From Acanthamoeba lenticulata (Eukaryota > Discosea > Longamoebia > Acanthamoebidae): a stretch of 10,120 bases of DNA. The stretch spans positions 1 through 10,120 of the forward strand of contig NAVB01001727.1 of assembly GCA_002179805.1 (NCBI GenBank), in the 5' to 3' direction. Positions 1 to 9,180 of this stretch are shown here, piece by piece. Both the position numbers and the translations under genes were made by a program. The notes below the pieces were generated by a model. The model saw only the letters and a list, made by a program, of their open reading frames with translations, made no database searches and had not been told where the DNA came from. Each line of letters starts with the position of its first letter. Within the stretch, counting starts at the first letter, position 1.

Positions 1-275
1 AAAATGCGCTACGTCGCATGGCACAATTAAAAATTAATTATGAAAATAAAAAAATAAGAAAATAAGAAACAAGAACGGGCACGAAGACGAAGTGGGTGAC
101 ACCACAGTACCTTGGAAAGTGGAATGGCCTCTTTGGCCGTGTACCCTATGATGAGGATGAGTACCGGCACGTAGATGCCGCCGCCACCTATGCCAACGGC
201 ACCGGAAAGGGCGCCGCCCACAAAGGCCAAGCCCGTGCCCAGGTAGAGGTGCCAACCAAACAGCAGCTCAGCCAT
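1..275 (-). CDS. Sulfite exporter TauE/SafE-family membrane protein, 5' part
   Basis: Partial gene on the minus strand that runs off the left edge. The first exon (275 down to 111) encodes 55 residues: two hydrophobic stretches around the glycine-rich motif GAVGIGGGGIYVP, then LILIIGYTAKEAIPLSK. A glycine-rich turn followed by a hydrophobic helix and a loop ending in LSK is typical of the first part of eukaryotic TauE/SafE proteins, which are multi-pass anion or organosulfonate transporters. Substrate and membrane cannot be told from this fragment. The exon ends after AAG at a GT donor (110-109). A plausible acceptor AG at 10-9 would put bases 8-1 in the next exon in phase 0. The start is the first in-frame ATG (275); no AG acceptor lies in the 50 bases before it, which argues against an upstream coding exon joining there. 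The family call is fairly secure and the second exon is tentative. Confidence 0.75.
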
Positions 276-718
276 CGCGCAATAAATATATGTGTGTGGG
301 TTCAGTGGTCGCGACACCGGCACCAAGGGAAATAAAATCGCTTGTGTGCGATTAAATTGATGGTTTCTTTTAGTTTAAAGGTTGAAAACCTAAACCAAAA
401 GGGTGTCAATCGACTCCAGCGCACTGCACACAAGCCGGAAGAAGAGTGGGACGGAGGACAGGCCGAGCGTGCGACGGTCACGCACCCCGCAAACGCTGAA
501 GACCCCAAACCTCTCCGCAGAAGTCTCCCGCTTGAGGAGCAACGATCCCGGAATCTTGGCATTCCAGCCAACCGGGTCGTTGTGGTGTGTGGAATGTTTG
601 GTATGCGCACAGCTCGCAGGCATTATCTCTCTTTAGGATCGTGAGTAAATGTTCACTGTGGGTGAAGAGTGCCCTCGACAAGCATGCGCTTTCTTCATGG
701 ACGCGAAAGGCGAGCTCA
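276..718. other. Intergenic region between DUF155 gene and TauE gene
   Basis: This gap lies between two minus-strand genes, so it should hold the 3' UTR of the DUF155 gene and the promoter and leader of the TauE gene. An AT-rich element (TATATTTA, minus strand, near 281-290) sits only about 10 bases before the TauE ATG. The open frames here (up to about 100 codons) look like no family I know and have no matching splice context. I see no RNA gene apart from the weak hairpin listed separately. Confidence 0.5.
367..401. repeat. Imperfect inverted repeat (hairpin)
   Basis: The arms at about 367-383 and 387-401 are near-complementary (a CTTTT...AGGTT arm against an AACCT...AAAAG arm) around a three-base loop, with a two-base length difference between the arms. 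It lies in non-coding sequence upstream of the TauE gene. It could be a chance AT-rich palindrome, a 3' end signal or a small structured RNA element; nothing else supports a function. Confidence 0.3.
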
Positions 719-2202
719 TCATGGGATGAAAGAGGCGAGCCAGTCGGCGTGGTCGGCTACGCCAAACACAACCTCGATGGAGATGAGGAAGATGATGGCC
801 CACTCGAGCCGCGTCGACTTCTTCACGTGCACCTCCGAACTCAGCATCGAGTAAAAGTCGTTGAACATCTTGAGCTGCGAGTCCAACACCTGTAGGTGTT
901 GCGTGAACACATTGTGTGCGCGTGCAGGTGTGACTGGTCAGCACACTCATGCGAGATGATCACGCACAGGCGCGGTACAGCACTGACACACAGAGGAGAA
1001 CAGGGACGTGCCTTGGCGCGGTTCTTGACGCCCAGATGGCTGTTGAAGATCTTCCAGGTGGTGGCCGACTCGGCGTCCTCCCAGAAGTCGTCGGGGATGT
1101 CGGACACAAAGTCGGTCTCGCCCAGGTTGACGTTGACGAGGAGCTCCATGATCTGGCCCATCTCCTGGACAATCTGCTTGGGGCCGAGCGGGATGCTGCC
1201 GCTACGCGCGAGGTAGTGGGAGAGGCCCCGCATCTCCTCAAAAGTGTCCTTCACCTCCTTTTCAAAGTAGTCGAGCTTGATCGACTGCGCGAGCGCGAAG
1301 GAGACGGGCCACTTGGCCGTGGCGTCGTCCCGCTTGAGGATGAGCTCGTCATCCTCTGGGTCGACAGCCGTGTCATTGCCATAAGAAAAGGCAAAGTCCT
1401 CGTAGAGCTCCGTGCGCTCGCCTCGCTCGCAGGCGCGGATCAGTTGACGCACGTGAACGAAGTCAGCGTCGTCGACGTCCCAGCATACGAAGGAGCCAAA
1501 GGGGAAGATGTAAATCTCGCTGTCGTCAAAGCATCTTAGCCGAATGTACTTGCGGTCTCGTCGGATGTAGGAGATCTTCCACTCTGATGAGATGACCTCG
1601 TCAGCACGTAGCGCGCGGTAGAGCTTGGGCAGCACGTAGCTGTCAGCTGTGCAGTAGGCCAGACACGTCTTTCTCTCTCGCTCTGATTCGCCTCGCTTCC
1701 CGTTTCGTGTAGAGGGTTTCCTCACTGGCCGGCTGATGGCCTCAGGCTCCGACTCAGCGTCTTCGAGAGTGTCATCCTCGTTAGCCAGCTCGGCCCTCTC
1801 GAGGCGCAGCTGTTGTAAGCGTCTCATCTCTTCCTCTTCTTGCTGCTGCTGAGCCTCTTCAGGGTCCTCAGAGCGTTTGCTCTCTTCAGCAAGGGCACGC
1901 CTGCTCCTGGCTGCTCGCTTGACGTCCACCTTTGCGTGCCTCGCGCGCTCCTCATGCGCCTCTGTCTCTCCTTCACGCTGTTCGACCGCATCACCAATGC
2001 TCGCAGAGGGCTGCGCATAGAAAGAGATTGTGGACGAGTGCCAATTTCTTCGAAGGCCAGCAGAGGTAATTGTGCTTAAAATGGACCGATGACTTTGGAG
2101 AGTATAGGGGCGCAAAGAGAAGCAAGACAGGTGCGAAGGAAAACCTCCGAGCAGAGAACCCGACAGGGAGACCCCACGGGCCACGTTCACTCCTCGCTTC
2201 AT
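719..2202 (-). CDS. DUF155 (RMND1/Rmd1-type) mitochondrial protein
   Basis: Two exons, 2202-1012 and 889-719, give 453 residues. Residues 1 to about 63 are rich in Arg and Ser with few acidic residues, as expected of a mitochondrial presequence. Residues about 70-180 are charged and probably coiled or disordered. The DUF155 domain starts near residue 180 (CLAYCTADSYVLPKLY) and continues through ETDFVSDIPDDFWED to the C-terminal signature RLEWAIIFLISIEVVF (about 424-439), a membrane-anchor-like helix. Human RMND1 of this family supports mitochondrial translation; fungal relatives are Rmd1 and Sif2/Sif3. The same role here is inferred. The ATG at 2202 was chosen over an in-frame one at 2265 because it starts directly with the presequence. 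The intron (1011-890) appears to use a GC donor (AAG|GCACGT) and the acceptor CCTACAG. The joined peptide NRAK|VLDSQLK follows the family alignment, whereas reading on gives an unrelated tail. Confidence 0.85.
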
Positions 2203-2606
2203 CTCCTTTACCTTCCTCGCGCTGCGGAAGAAACAGAAAAAAGAGAAATGCAAAGAAGAAAACAATCACAATGCGAACAATGCTTGATGACCAGGGATCG
2301 CTCAATCAATCGCGAAAGCGAGTGAGAAACCATCGAATGTTGCTCTTCACACTCCGAAGCAATGTTCTTCGTGAAAACACGTCGCGTGCCGCAGGCAAAC
2401 AACAAGAAACGGGCACCCGAGAGACCCGATCACCAATCTCTACCCTTCGTGTAAACACCCTTGTTCTTTAAAGTCTTTAGACAACTACGTCACGACCCAT
2501 AAACTCCCTACGACACCACGCAAGGAGAAAAACTAGCCCGGGCCACTTCAGACGATTACAGCTTGCTCACACCGCATCACGCACACATCGAAACACGTCA
2601 CTTGCC
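2203..2606. promoter_or_regulatory. Divergent intergenic region (DUF155 / NRBF2-like)
   Basis: A 404-base gap between two genes transcribed away from each other, so both promoters and 5' leaders must lie here. I see no clear TATA box at a useful distance from either ATG and no coding frame resembling a known family. The stretch before 2607 is purine-poor with several ACAC/CACG runs. The boundaries are the two start codons; the regulatory role is inferred from orientation alone. Confidence 0.45.
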
Positions 2607-4989
2607 ATGGCTTCTACAGCCTCCCCTCTCAAGCAGGTGAGCAGCTCATTACTCCTTCACACCCACCTGCAAGCGCTTATCAATTTGTAGGCAGGGGAGT
2701 TGGGCAGGGAAGCGGAAGAGGCTGCGGCTAATGGCCTTTTTGAGGAGGCCGCCCACAAGTATTTACTTGCCGCTCAGGTATGCCTTCTTGGCACTTCCAC
2801 TCGCTGTGTCTATTAGTATTTTTGTTTGATTTAATAGGTGTTTTACTGACGTTTGGTTTGGCTGTGCAAACGCTCGCCCTCCCAGTTTTTCACGGATGCA
2901 ACGAAGCACACAGCTGATGTACAGATGATCCAGTCCCTCACGTTGCTCGCGCAGACGCACAGGCAACGGGCCGAGGAGCTCCAGTTCTACCTCGAGGCAG
3001 CCCGAGCCCTCCAGTACGACCCACGCACGCATGAATAAGCTGGCGCGCAAAGAGTGCATGTCCGTGCATGGGACGGATTTTGACTGGTCGTGCTTGTGCA
3101 GGGAAAGCGGCGGCGATCCCTTCTACCAGGGCAGCAGCCTCACCTACTCGACCGGCTATGATGATGAAGATGAGGACTATGAAGACGATGACGAAGACTA
3201 CGGCGTGGCGGGCACGCGGCGTGATGGAGCCCAGCAACCTGGAGACGGCTCCGCGCATTTGGGCGGGCCGAGCTACTGGGAAGGCGAAGAAATGGTCTAC
3301 GCGCGATCATCCTCACCCTCGTCGGACCCACTGTTGTTTGTCTTCACCAAGGACGACGCCCGGCCCGTCGCTGAGTCACAGTTCTACGAGATCGACCACA
3401 GCCGTTTGCCCGAGCCCAGCCCGGGATCGGGTGGTGGCAGTGGCGAAGACGTCGAGCTCGTGTCGACGTGGCAGCGCATGTTCATGGGCCTGGACAAGCT
3501 GCTCGATATCCTGCCCCGCTCTACACTCCCGACGGCCTCGCAGGCCGTTGACGGAGACATGGGCCACGCGGTTCTCGTCGATGGCCCTGACGCTGACGTC
3601 GCTGGCGGTGGTAATTCCGGCAGCCACAACCCAGCGGCCGAGTCCTTTGTGTTGGTGCCATCGCGGTCTCCGTCACCCGAGGTCGACAGCAGCAGCTCGG
3701 CGTCTTCACCCAAGGCGATGACAGGAAGCGGCCTGCTGGACTATGCGCAGATGGGGCGAGAAGACCTCGTGCGCGAGCTGCAGCGGCTGAGCCAAACAGT
3801 CGAGTTCCTACGCGGCGAGAACGCGGCCCTCCTGCGCGCACAGGAAGAGCGGCGCGAGGCCAAGCGCGAGAACGACATGCTCAAAGAGAGCATTCTTCGC
3901 TTCCGACGTGAGTTCGAGCGGCAGACCCACCACGCCAAGTCCACCGTCCCCCTGTCCAAAGTGCGCCCAGCCTCGCCCCTGTTCTGTGCATTGCCATGTA
4001 TAACTGACCCCGTTTGCATGTTACGTACACAGAGCATAGTGGGCGGCACGGATGGCCATGGTGGTGCGGGCAGGCGAAACGCCGGCGGCCATCCGCTGGC
4101 ACACTCGACGATAGGTCACCACAAGGGCCAGGCCCACCATCGAGGCCTCGCGCAGCCGCGCCCGTCGCGTCCGCGACTCGTCCAGCACGCGGCTGCTCTA
4201 GGCGGCAGTGGCGGCAGTGGCGGCGGCAGTGGTCGTTCGCTCTCGTCCTCATCGATGGTGAGCCGGTCGAGCACCGCTTCGCCGCCCTCATCCTCATCGC
4301 TGCTGGCGTCATCGACCTGTGCTTCGTCCTCCTCTTCTTCAATCTCCTCCTCGCCAGCGCCATCATCCCTGTCGGCGCTGGCGGGGTCAATGTCGACATC
4401 TGTGTCGACCACCGCGTCGCCGCCGCCGCTGTCGGCCTCGACGTTTTGGATTCAAGGCCTGCAGATGAAGCGCCTCAAGGAGCTCGAGGAGCGCAACCGG
4501 GCGCTGAACCAGCAGCTCAAGCAGCTACGAAAGCAGGTGGCTGCCGGTGATCGCCGCATCGTGGCGCTCGAGGACGAGAATCGACGGCAGCGCGAGACCA
4601 TCGACAAGTATGATGAGCGCTGGAAGCGGCTTGAGCGGAGCGCACGCGAGAAAATGAAACAGCGCCAGCAGAGCCTCTCGCGTACGTCATCAACCCCGGC
4701 CGCGACTTCGACTTCTTCAACATCGCCACCTTCATCCTCCAAGTCTTCGTCAGCAGCCATGGCCATCCCAGGCTCGCTGTCGGAGGGACAGCGCGGGCTG
4801 CTGCCGATGCTGGCCATCCCAGCCCTGGCGTCGTCGCCCTCGTCCAGCTCGTCGCCGCTGTCGGCCTCGCCTTCCTCGTCGCCTTCATCCTCCTTCCTCA
4901 TGCAGGCCGCTTCGTCTTCCCTTCTCTCTCCATCATCTTCGCTCTTCCTTCGCGCTTCTTCCATTGGCGACGACGTGCGTGAACAGTGA
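2607..4989 (+). CDS. NRBF2/Atg38-like autophagy PI3K-complex subunit candidate
   Basis: Five exons (2607-2636, 2691-2777, 2886-3013, 3102-3960, 4033-4989) give 686 residues. Residues about 5-80 form an MIT-like three-helix region (GREAEEAAANGLFEEAAHKY, then LLAQTHRQRAEEL). It resembles the start of human NRBF2, including the spacing of the AxxAxxxGxYEEA-type helix turn. An acidic tract (about 100-116) and a disordered linker follow. Coiled coil 1 (about 300-357) contains VEFLRGENAAL, close to the NRBF2 coiled-coil motif VEFLxxEN. A Gly/Ser-rich stretch, coiled coil 2 (about 511-580) and a Ser-rich tail complete it. NRBF2 and Atg38 bind the Vps34-Vps15-Beclin-Atg14 complex and stimulate autophagy; this role is inferred. 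It is far longer than human NRBF2 (about 290 residues). Exon 3 would hit TAA at 3036; a donor at 3014 (CA|GTACGA) and acceptor at 3101 restore the frame exactly. The 3961-4032 intron is 72 bases and open, so it may be retained. Another MIT-domain protein remains possible. Confidence 0.6.
4201..4232 (+). repeat. Coding GGC/AGT triplet repeat (Gly-Ser linker)
   Basis: Imperfect tandem units of GGCGGCAGT, the last with an extra GGC, encode a GGSGGSGGGSG linker inside the NRBF2-like protein. The flanking 4230-4440 stretch is rich in Ser codons of the TCN type. It is low-complexity sequence that marks a flexible region, and a likely place for length variation between strains. Confidence 0.7.
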
Positions 4990-5110
4990 TCAAAGAAGCA
5001 CGACCATTTGTACACACCATTGTGTCCTATTGTAAAATGCAGTCTTGTATCTACGCTGTCCTTGCGTTTGGTCACAAACTTTTACATCAGTTAGTTAGGC
5101 GATGGGATGC

Positions 5111-5118
5111 AAAAAAAA
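5111..5118 (-). terminator. RNA polymerase III oligo-T terminator of U6
   Basis: Eight A residues on the plus strand read as T8 on the minus strand directly after the U6 3' sequence ACCCAAC. An uninterrupted T run is the standard pol III stop signal and gives the U tail at the 3' end of U6. It lies about 120 bases past the stop codon of the convergent NRBF2-like gene. Confidence 0.85.
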
Positions 5119-5163
5119 GTTGGGTATCTTCTCGATTTTGCGTGTCATCCTTGCGCAGGGGCC

Positions 5164-5195
<32 letters not shown>

Positions 5196-5224
5196 ACAGA
5201 TGGAGCCTCCCTTTCGGGAGGTCC
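5112..5224 (-). ncRNA. U6 spliceosomal snRNA
   Basis: The minus strand carries a long near-exact match to the conserved core of U6: AAAATTGGAACGATACAGAG, then AGATTAGCATGGCCCCTGCG, then CAAGGATGACACGCAAA. The ACAGAGA box that pairs with the 5' splice site lies at 5180-5174, and the AGC catalytic triad at 5168-5166. The telestem and internal stem-loop sequence follows. The 5' end is not conserved in sequence but forms the expected 5' stem-loop, CCTCCC-GAAA-GGGAGG with an outer GGA/TCC pairing, so I place the 5' end near 5224. The length of about 112 is close to the usual 100-110. U6 forms the catalytic centre of the spliceosome with U2, fitting the intron-rich genes around it. The exact 5' end is uncertain by a few bases. 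Confidence 0.95.
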
Positions 5225-5342
5225 AACAAGTAAGTGGAACGGCTGCCTTTTTGTAATCGAGTCTCGTCTTCTCCTCGGCACTTGTGGTTATGAATCATAA
5301 CAATAAAAAAATATTTATAATTTTTTTCTTTTGTCGCGCGCA
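5225..5342. promoter_or_regulatory. Shared upstream region of U6 (pol III) and HDAC (pol II)
   Basis: Only 118 bases separate the U6 5' end from the HDAC start codon, and the genes diverge. On the minus strand TTACAAAAAGG (about 5256-5246) lies 22-33 bases before the U6 start, where a TATA-like box of a type 3 pol III promoter would sit. On the plus strand an AT-rich block with ATATTTATAATTTTTTT (5312-5328) lies just before the HDAC ATG and could serve as its TATA region, implying a very short 5' leader. The element roles are inferred from position only. Confidence 0.5.
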
Positions 5343-7303
5343 ATGGAGGCTGTTCGGGATGTGACAACGGGAATCGTTTACGATGATTTCATGACTAAGC
5401 ACGCGGTCCGTCTCCATTTCCTTTCTAAGTTCATCAATTTCGAATGATTGAAGATTCTCCGTACCGACGGCTGCAATTCATCACATCGTTGTTGGCTCCA
5501 GCCCGACACGTCGGACTGGCACCCAGAGAAGCCCAAGCGCCTGTGGGCCACATGGGAACGTCTCGAGGCCAAGGGCATCGTCGGCCGGTGCCAAAGAGTT
5601 GCAACCCGGGAGGCCGCCGAGACTGAGCTCACCTGCGTCCACACTGCGGAGGTGAACCACCCACGCGCCTGCGCTCTGCGCTGTTGCTGATGCTGCTTGG
5701 ACGGTTATCCGGCCCCTTGTCCGTCGTCATGCCCGAACAGCAAGTGGCGCGGGTCCACGAGAAGGTGGAGGACGCCAAGGCCTCCGGCGGGGTCACCTAC
5801 TTTGACGCTGACACCTACGCCAACGAGTTTTCCGAACGCGCTGCTCGTCTTGCTGTTGGTCAGTCATTCCTCTCCCGCCAACGTGGCTAATTGGCACACG
5901 AGAGTTGAACTCTCATCACCGCGCCGGTACAGGTGGCCTCGTTGAACTCACCACCAAGGTGGCCAAGGGCGAGCTCGACAACGGCTTTGCTCTCATCCGG
6001 TGCGTGAGTTGTGTCGTGACGTTACATGGTCGACTTTGTGTTGCTGGAACTGACGTGCCCGCCACATGCGCCACAGACCGCCGGGCCACCACGCCGAACC
6101 GAACCAGTCCCAGGGCTTCTGCCTCTTCAACAACGTGTCGATTGCTGTGCAGGTAAATGGACTCTTTTGCATTCCTTTGGAGAGGCTCCTGACAAGTCCT
6201 CACACGCGCACGCGTGAACACCTCCCAACTACAGACAGTACTCGACACTCAGCCACACATCAAGAAAGTCATGATCGTCGACTGGGACGTTCACCACGGC
6301 AACGGCACCGAGAGCGCCTTCTACAAGACCGACAAGGTGCGCTCTCCCCGGGGAACAGTCGAAGCTTGATTTAACAATAATAATAATCACCCAAACAATA
6401 ACAACGCACAGGTCCTGTTTTTGTCGATCCACCGTTACGAGCCCGACTTCTACCCGAACAGCGGACCCATGGAGTCAGTGGGTTCGGGAGACGGGAAGGG
6501 CTACAACATCAACGTCCCCTGGAACTTCTACGGTGCTGGCAACGCCGAATACCTCTATGCCTTCGAGCAGGTTTGCGCACAGTTCATTTTGTGTGTTTAT
6601 GTGTTTGTATGCGCAAGCACGGTGCTGATCGTCGTCGTCTTCATCTTTGTCGCAATGGCACAGCTGGTCATTCCGGTGGCCAAGGCCGATCAGCCAGATC
6701 TCGTGTTGGTGTCGTGTGGTTTCGACGCGGCCTGGGGCGATCCGCTGGGCGGAATGGCCATCACGGCCAGCGGCTACCACCAAATGACCCGCCTGCTCAT
6801 GGAGGCCACCAACGGCAAGGTGGTCCTCGCCCTCGAAGGTTTGTGCAAACCACCATCACTACTACCAAACACTGCACAGCCGTCTCTTTCGTCCTTCCAC
6901 GTAGCGTGGCTCACGCGGGAGAGTCCTGGACCTGGACAGGAGGTTACAACGTAAGAATCATCGCCACCTGTGCCGAGGCTTGCATCCGGGCCTTGTTGGG
7001 AGAGAAAGAGTTCAACGTGGATGAGGAGCAGAGGGTACGAACCTGTCCTTCCAGAAGCATGACGTCGTCGGGGCATGAGTCTCATGAGTGCCTCGCACAT
7101 AGGATCTGGACAAGCGCGCCCAGCAGTATGACGCTACAGCGGCGCAAGAGCTGATGTCCAAAGCCACCAAGGTCGTCGAAGCGGTGAAGGCCCTCCATGC
7201 CGAGCACTGGCCGGTCTTGGCCCGCGCGCCCGCCGACGGTGAGGCGGGAGTCGAGGCAGCCTTGGGGCGCTTGAGCGTGGCCGACACAGAGAGTTCCGTG
7301 TGA
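5343..7303 (+). CDS. Class II (HDA1-like) histone deacetylase
   Basis: Ten exons (5343-5405, 5502-5651, 5741-5858, 5933-5999, 6077-6152, 6235-6336, 6412-6570, 6664-6838, 6940-7034, 7103-7303) give 401 residues. All nine introns are GT-AG, 68-101 bases, with consistent phases. Motifs in order: TGIVYDD near the start, HPEKPKRL, PPGHHAE (catalytic His pair about 137-138), DWDVHHGNGT (zinc ligands D176 and H178), SIHRYEPDFYP, GYNINVPW, CGFDAAWGDPLGG (zinc ligand D266) and LEGGYN (catalytic Tyr306). It is a zinc-dependent lysine deacetylase, closest in style to plant HDA5/15/18 and animal HDAC6/10 single domains. The deacetylase domain fills nearly the whole protein; about 70 helical residues follow. 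I see no clear localisation signal, so the substrate may be histone or cytosolic protein such as tubulin. Broken reading frames in the raw sequence are explained by introns, not decay. The seventh intron (6571-6663) is 93 bases and has no in-frame stop. Confidence 0.93.
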
Positions 7304-8144
<841 letters not shown>

Positions 8145-8286
8145 ATGGAAAGTTCCTTGCTTTTGGGAGTGGGTAAATACAACATTTAAAAACCTACTCT
8201 TCAGCACCCTTTGTCTTTCTCTTCATCGTTCCCGTGCATGTAGAAATGTGAAATTTGGAACTTGTTGTACAGTTTCACCCTTGTAT

Positions 8287-8799
8287 TTACTCATCGCCAT
8301 CATCATCATCTTCTTCTTCATCGGCGGCTGGTTCGTCTGCCTCGTCGCCCTCAGCTGCCTTGACCTCCCGCTCGTACCGCTCCTTGTCCTTAGCCGCCTC
8401 TGCGACGTATGGAGCCTTCTCCTCCTCGCTCATCGCGTTCCATTTGGCTGACACGAGCTTAGTGAGCTGCCCAAAGGCCGCGTCCGGGTTCTCCTGTGCA
8501 GGTCAAGTGGAGGAGGGGGGTGAGTTTGGACTTCGCGGGTGGTACCCTCCCTTGGGGTTCGTTTGCCGTACCTCCTTCACCTTGGAGCGAGCCGTCTGGG
8601 CGTATATGATGTACGCAGTCTTGGGCCTCTTCACGCCCGTTGGGACGCGCTTCTTCTTGGTGATGGCCTTCTTCTTCTGCACTCCCGTAGTGGACTTCTT
8701 CTTGGTGGCCACGGCCTTCTTCTTGCTGCTGCTGTTGTTATTGGCCTCCTCACCGAAGCGATCTGGCTGCTTGGTGGATCTCTTGGGACGGTCGCTCAT
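8287..8799 (-). CDS. HMG-box chromatin protein
   Basis: Two exons (8799-8572 and 8493-8287) give 144 residues. Residues 1-56 are basic: RPKRSTKQPDRFG followed by several Lys-rich clusters, likely DNA-contacting and nuclear-localising. One HMG box spans about 57-124: KRPKTAYIIYAQTARSKVKE, then ENPDAAFGQLTKLVSAKWNA and MSEEEKAPYVAEA. The last 20 residues are almost all Asp, Glu and Ala, an acidic tail as in HMGB proteins that can fold back on the box. Proteins of this kind bend DNA without strong sequence preference and assist nucleosome remodelling, much like yeast Nhp6 and plant HMGB. The intron (8571-8494, GT-AG) splits the box between the two Glu codons of KVKE|ENPD, phase 0. The frame is open upstream of 8799, but the ATG of MSDRPKR is the natural start because the preceding peptide has no family match. 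Confidence 0.92.
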
Positions 8800-9180
8800 C
8801 GTAAGCTTCTTCACAGGGGGCAGTTTCACACAGGAGTGGCAAGTTCTGTGCGAGCAGTTTCCAAAAGCTCGGCCGAGTTGGTGTTGGGCTGTGCTAGGCG
8901 AAGGGAAGGGAAGAGCTCTCCCTCTCCCTCGCAACGGCTCTTTCCTCCACCCCAACGCGACATGTTGTTCGCCATTCGATGACCATGTGCTTCGTTTCAG
9001 GCGCGGTGTAACCGTCGCGAAACCCAGTTTTTTCCTCCCGCCACGAGGAGACGATTGCGAAATTTCAATTTCTCGTGATGGTCTGGCCGTGATGTACGCC
9101 AGACGTGCCCAAGAGAGGAAGGGATAACTAAGGAGCTCGTAAGGTTGAGGGATCATAAAGTGACTGCTGTTTTAGTGGTT
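8800..9180. other. Intergenic region upstream of the HMG-box gene
   Basis: This 381-base gap lies between two minus-strand genes: it holds the 3' UTR of the SAP30-like gene and the promoter and leader of the HMG-box gene. Long open frames cross it on both strands, but they resemble no family and extend antisense into the HMG gene. I see no clear TATA box, RNA gene or repeat. Confidence 0.5.

Noticed and set aside
342..644. A 100-codon plus-strand open frame in the 276-718 gap
   Set aside because: No family resemblance, no splice context, and open frames of this length are common in this GC-rich sequence.
949..1539. A 196-codon plus-strand open frame
   Set aside because: It is antisense to the conserved DUF155 exon and has no recognisable domain.
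3031..3101. ATG at 3031 as the start of the long NRBF2-like exon
   Set aside because: The 71 bases before 3102 look like intron sequence with a good acceptor. The donor at 3014 joins exon 3 to it in phase and links the MIT-like helices to the coiled coil.
3068..3721. A 217-codon plus-strand frame overlapping the NRBF2-like exon
   Set aside because: It is a frame-shifted shadow, rich in Arg, Ser, Pro and Thr, without domain features; the other frame has the coiled coil.
4452..5075. A 207-codon minus-strand open frame, acidic and Arg-rich
   Set aside because: It is the reverse of coiled coil 2 and the Ser-rich tail of the NRBF2-like gene; TCN Ser codons read as Glu, Asp, Arg and Gly codons on the other strand.
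5343..7303. Deacetylase as a frameshifted pseudogene
   Set aside because: Every break coincides with GT-AG boundaries of matching phase, and all catalytic residues remain after joining.
8255..9127. A 290-codon plus-strand open frame, rich in Ser and Phe
   Set aside because: It is antisense to the HMG-box gene, whose domain and splice sites are clear. The composition reflects the complement of Lys-, Glu- and Asp-rich codons.
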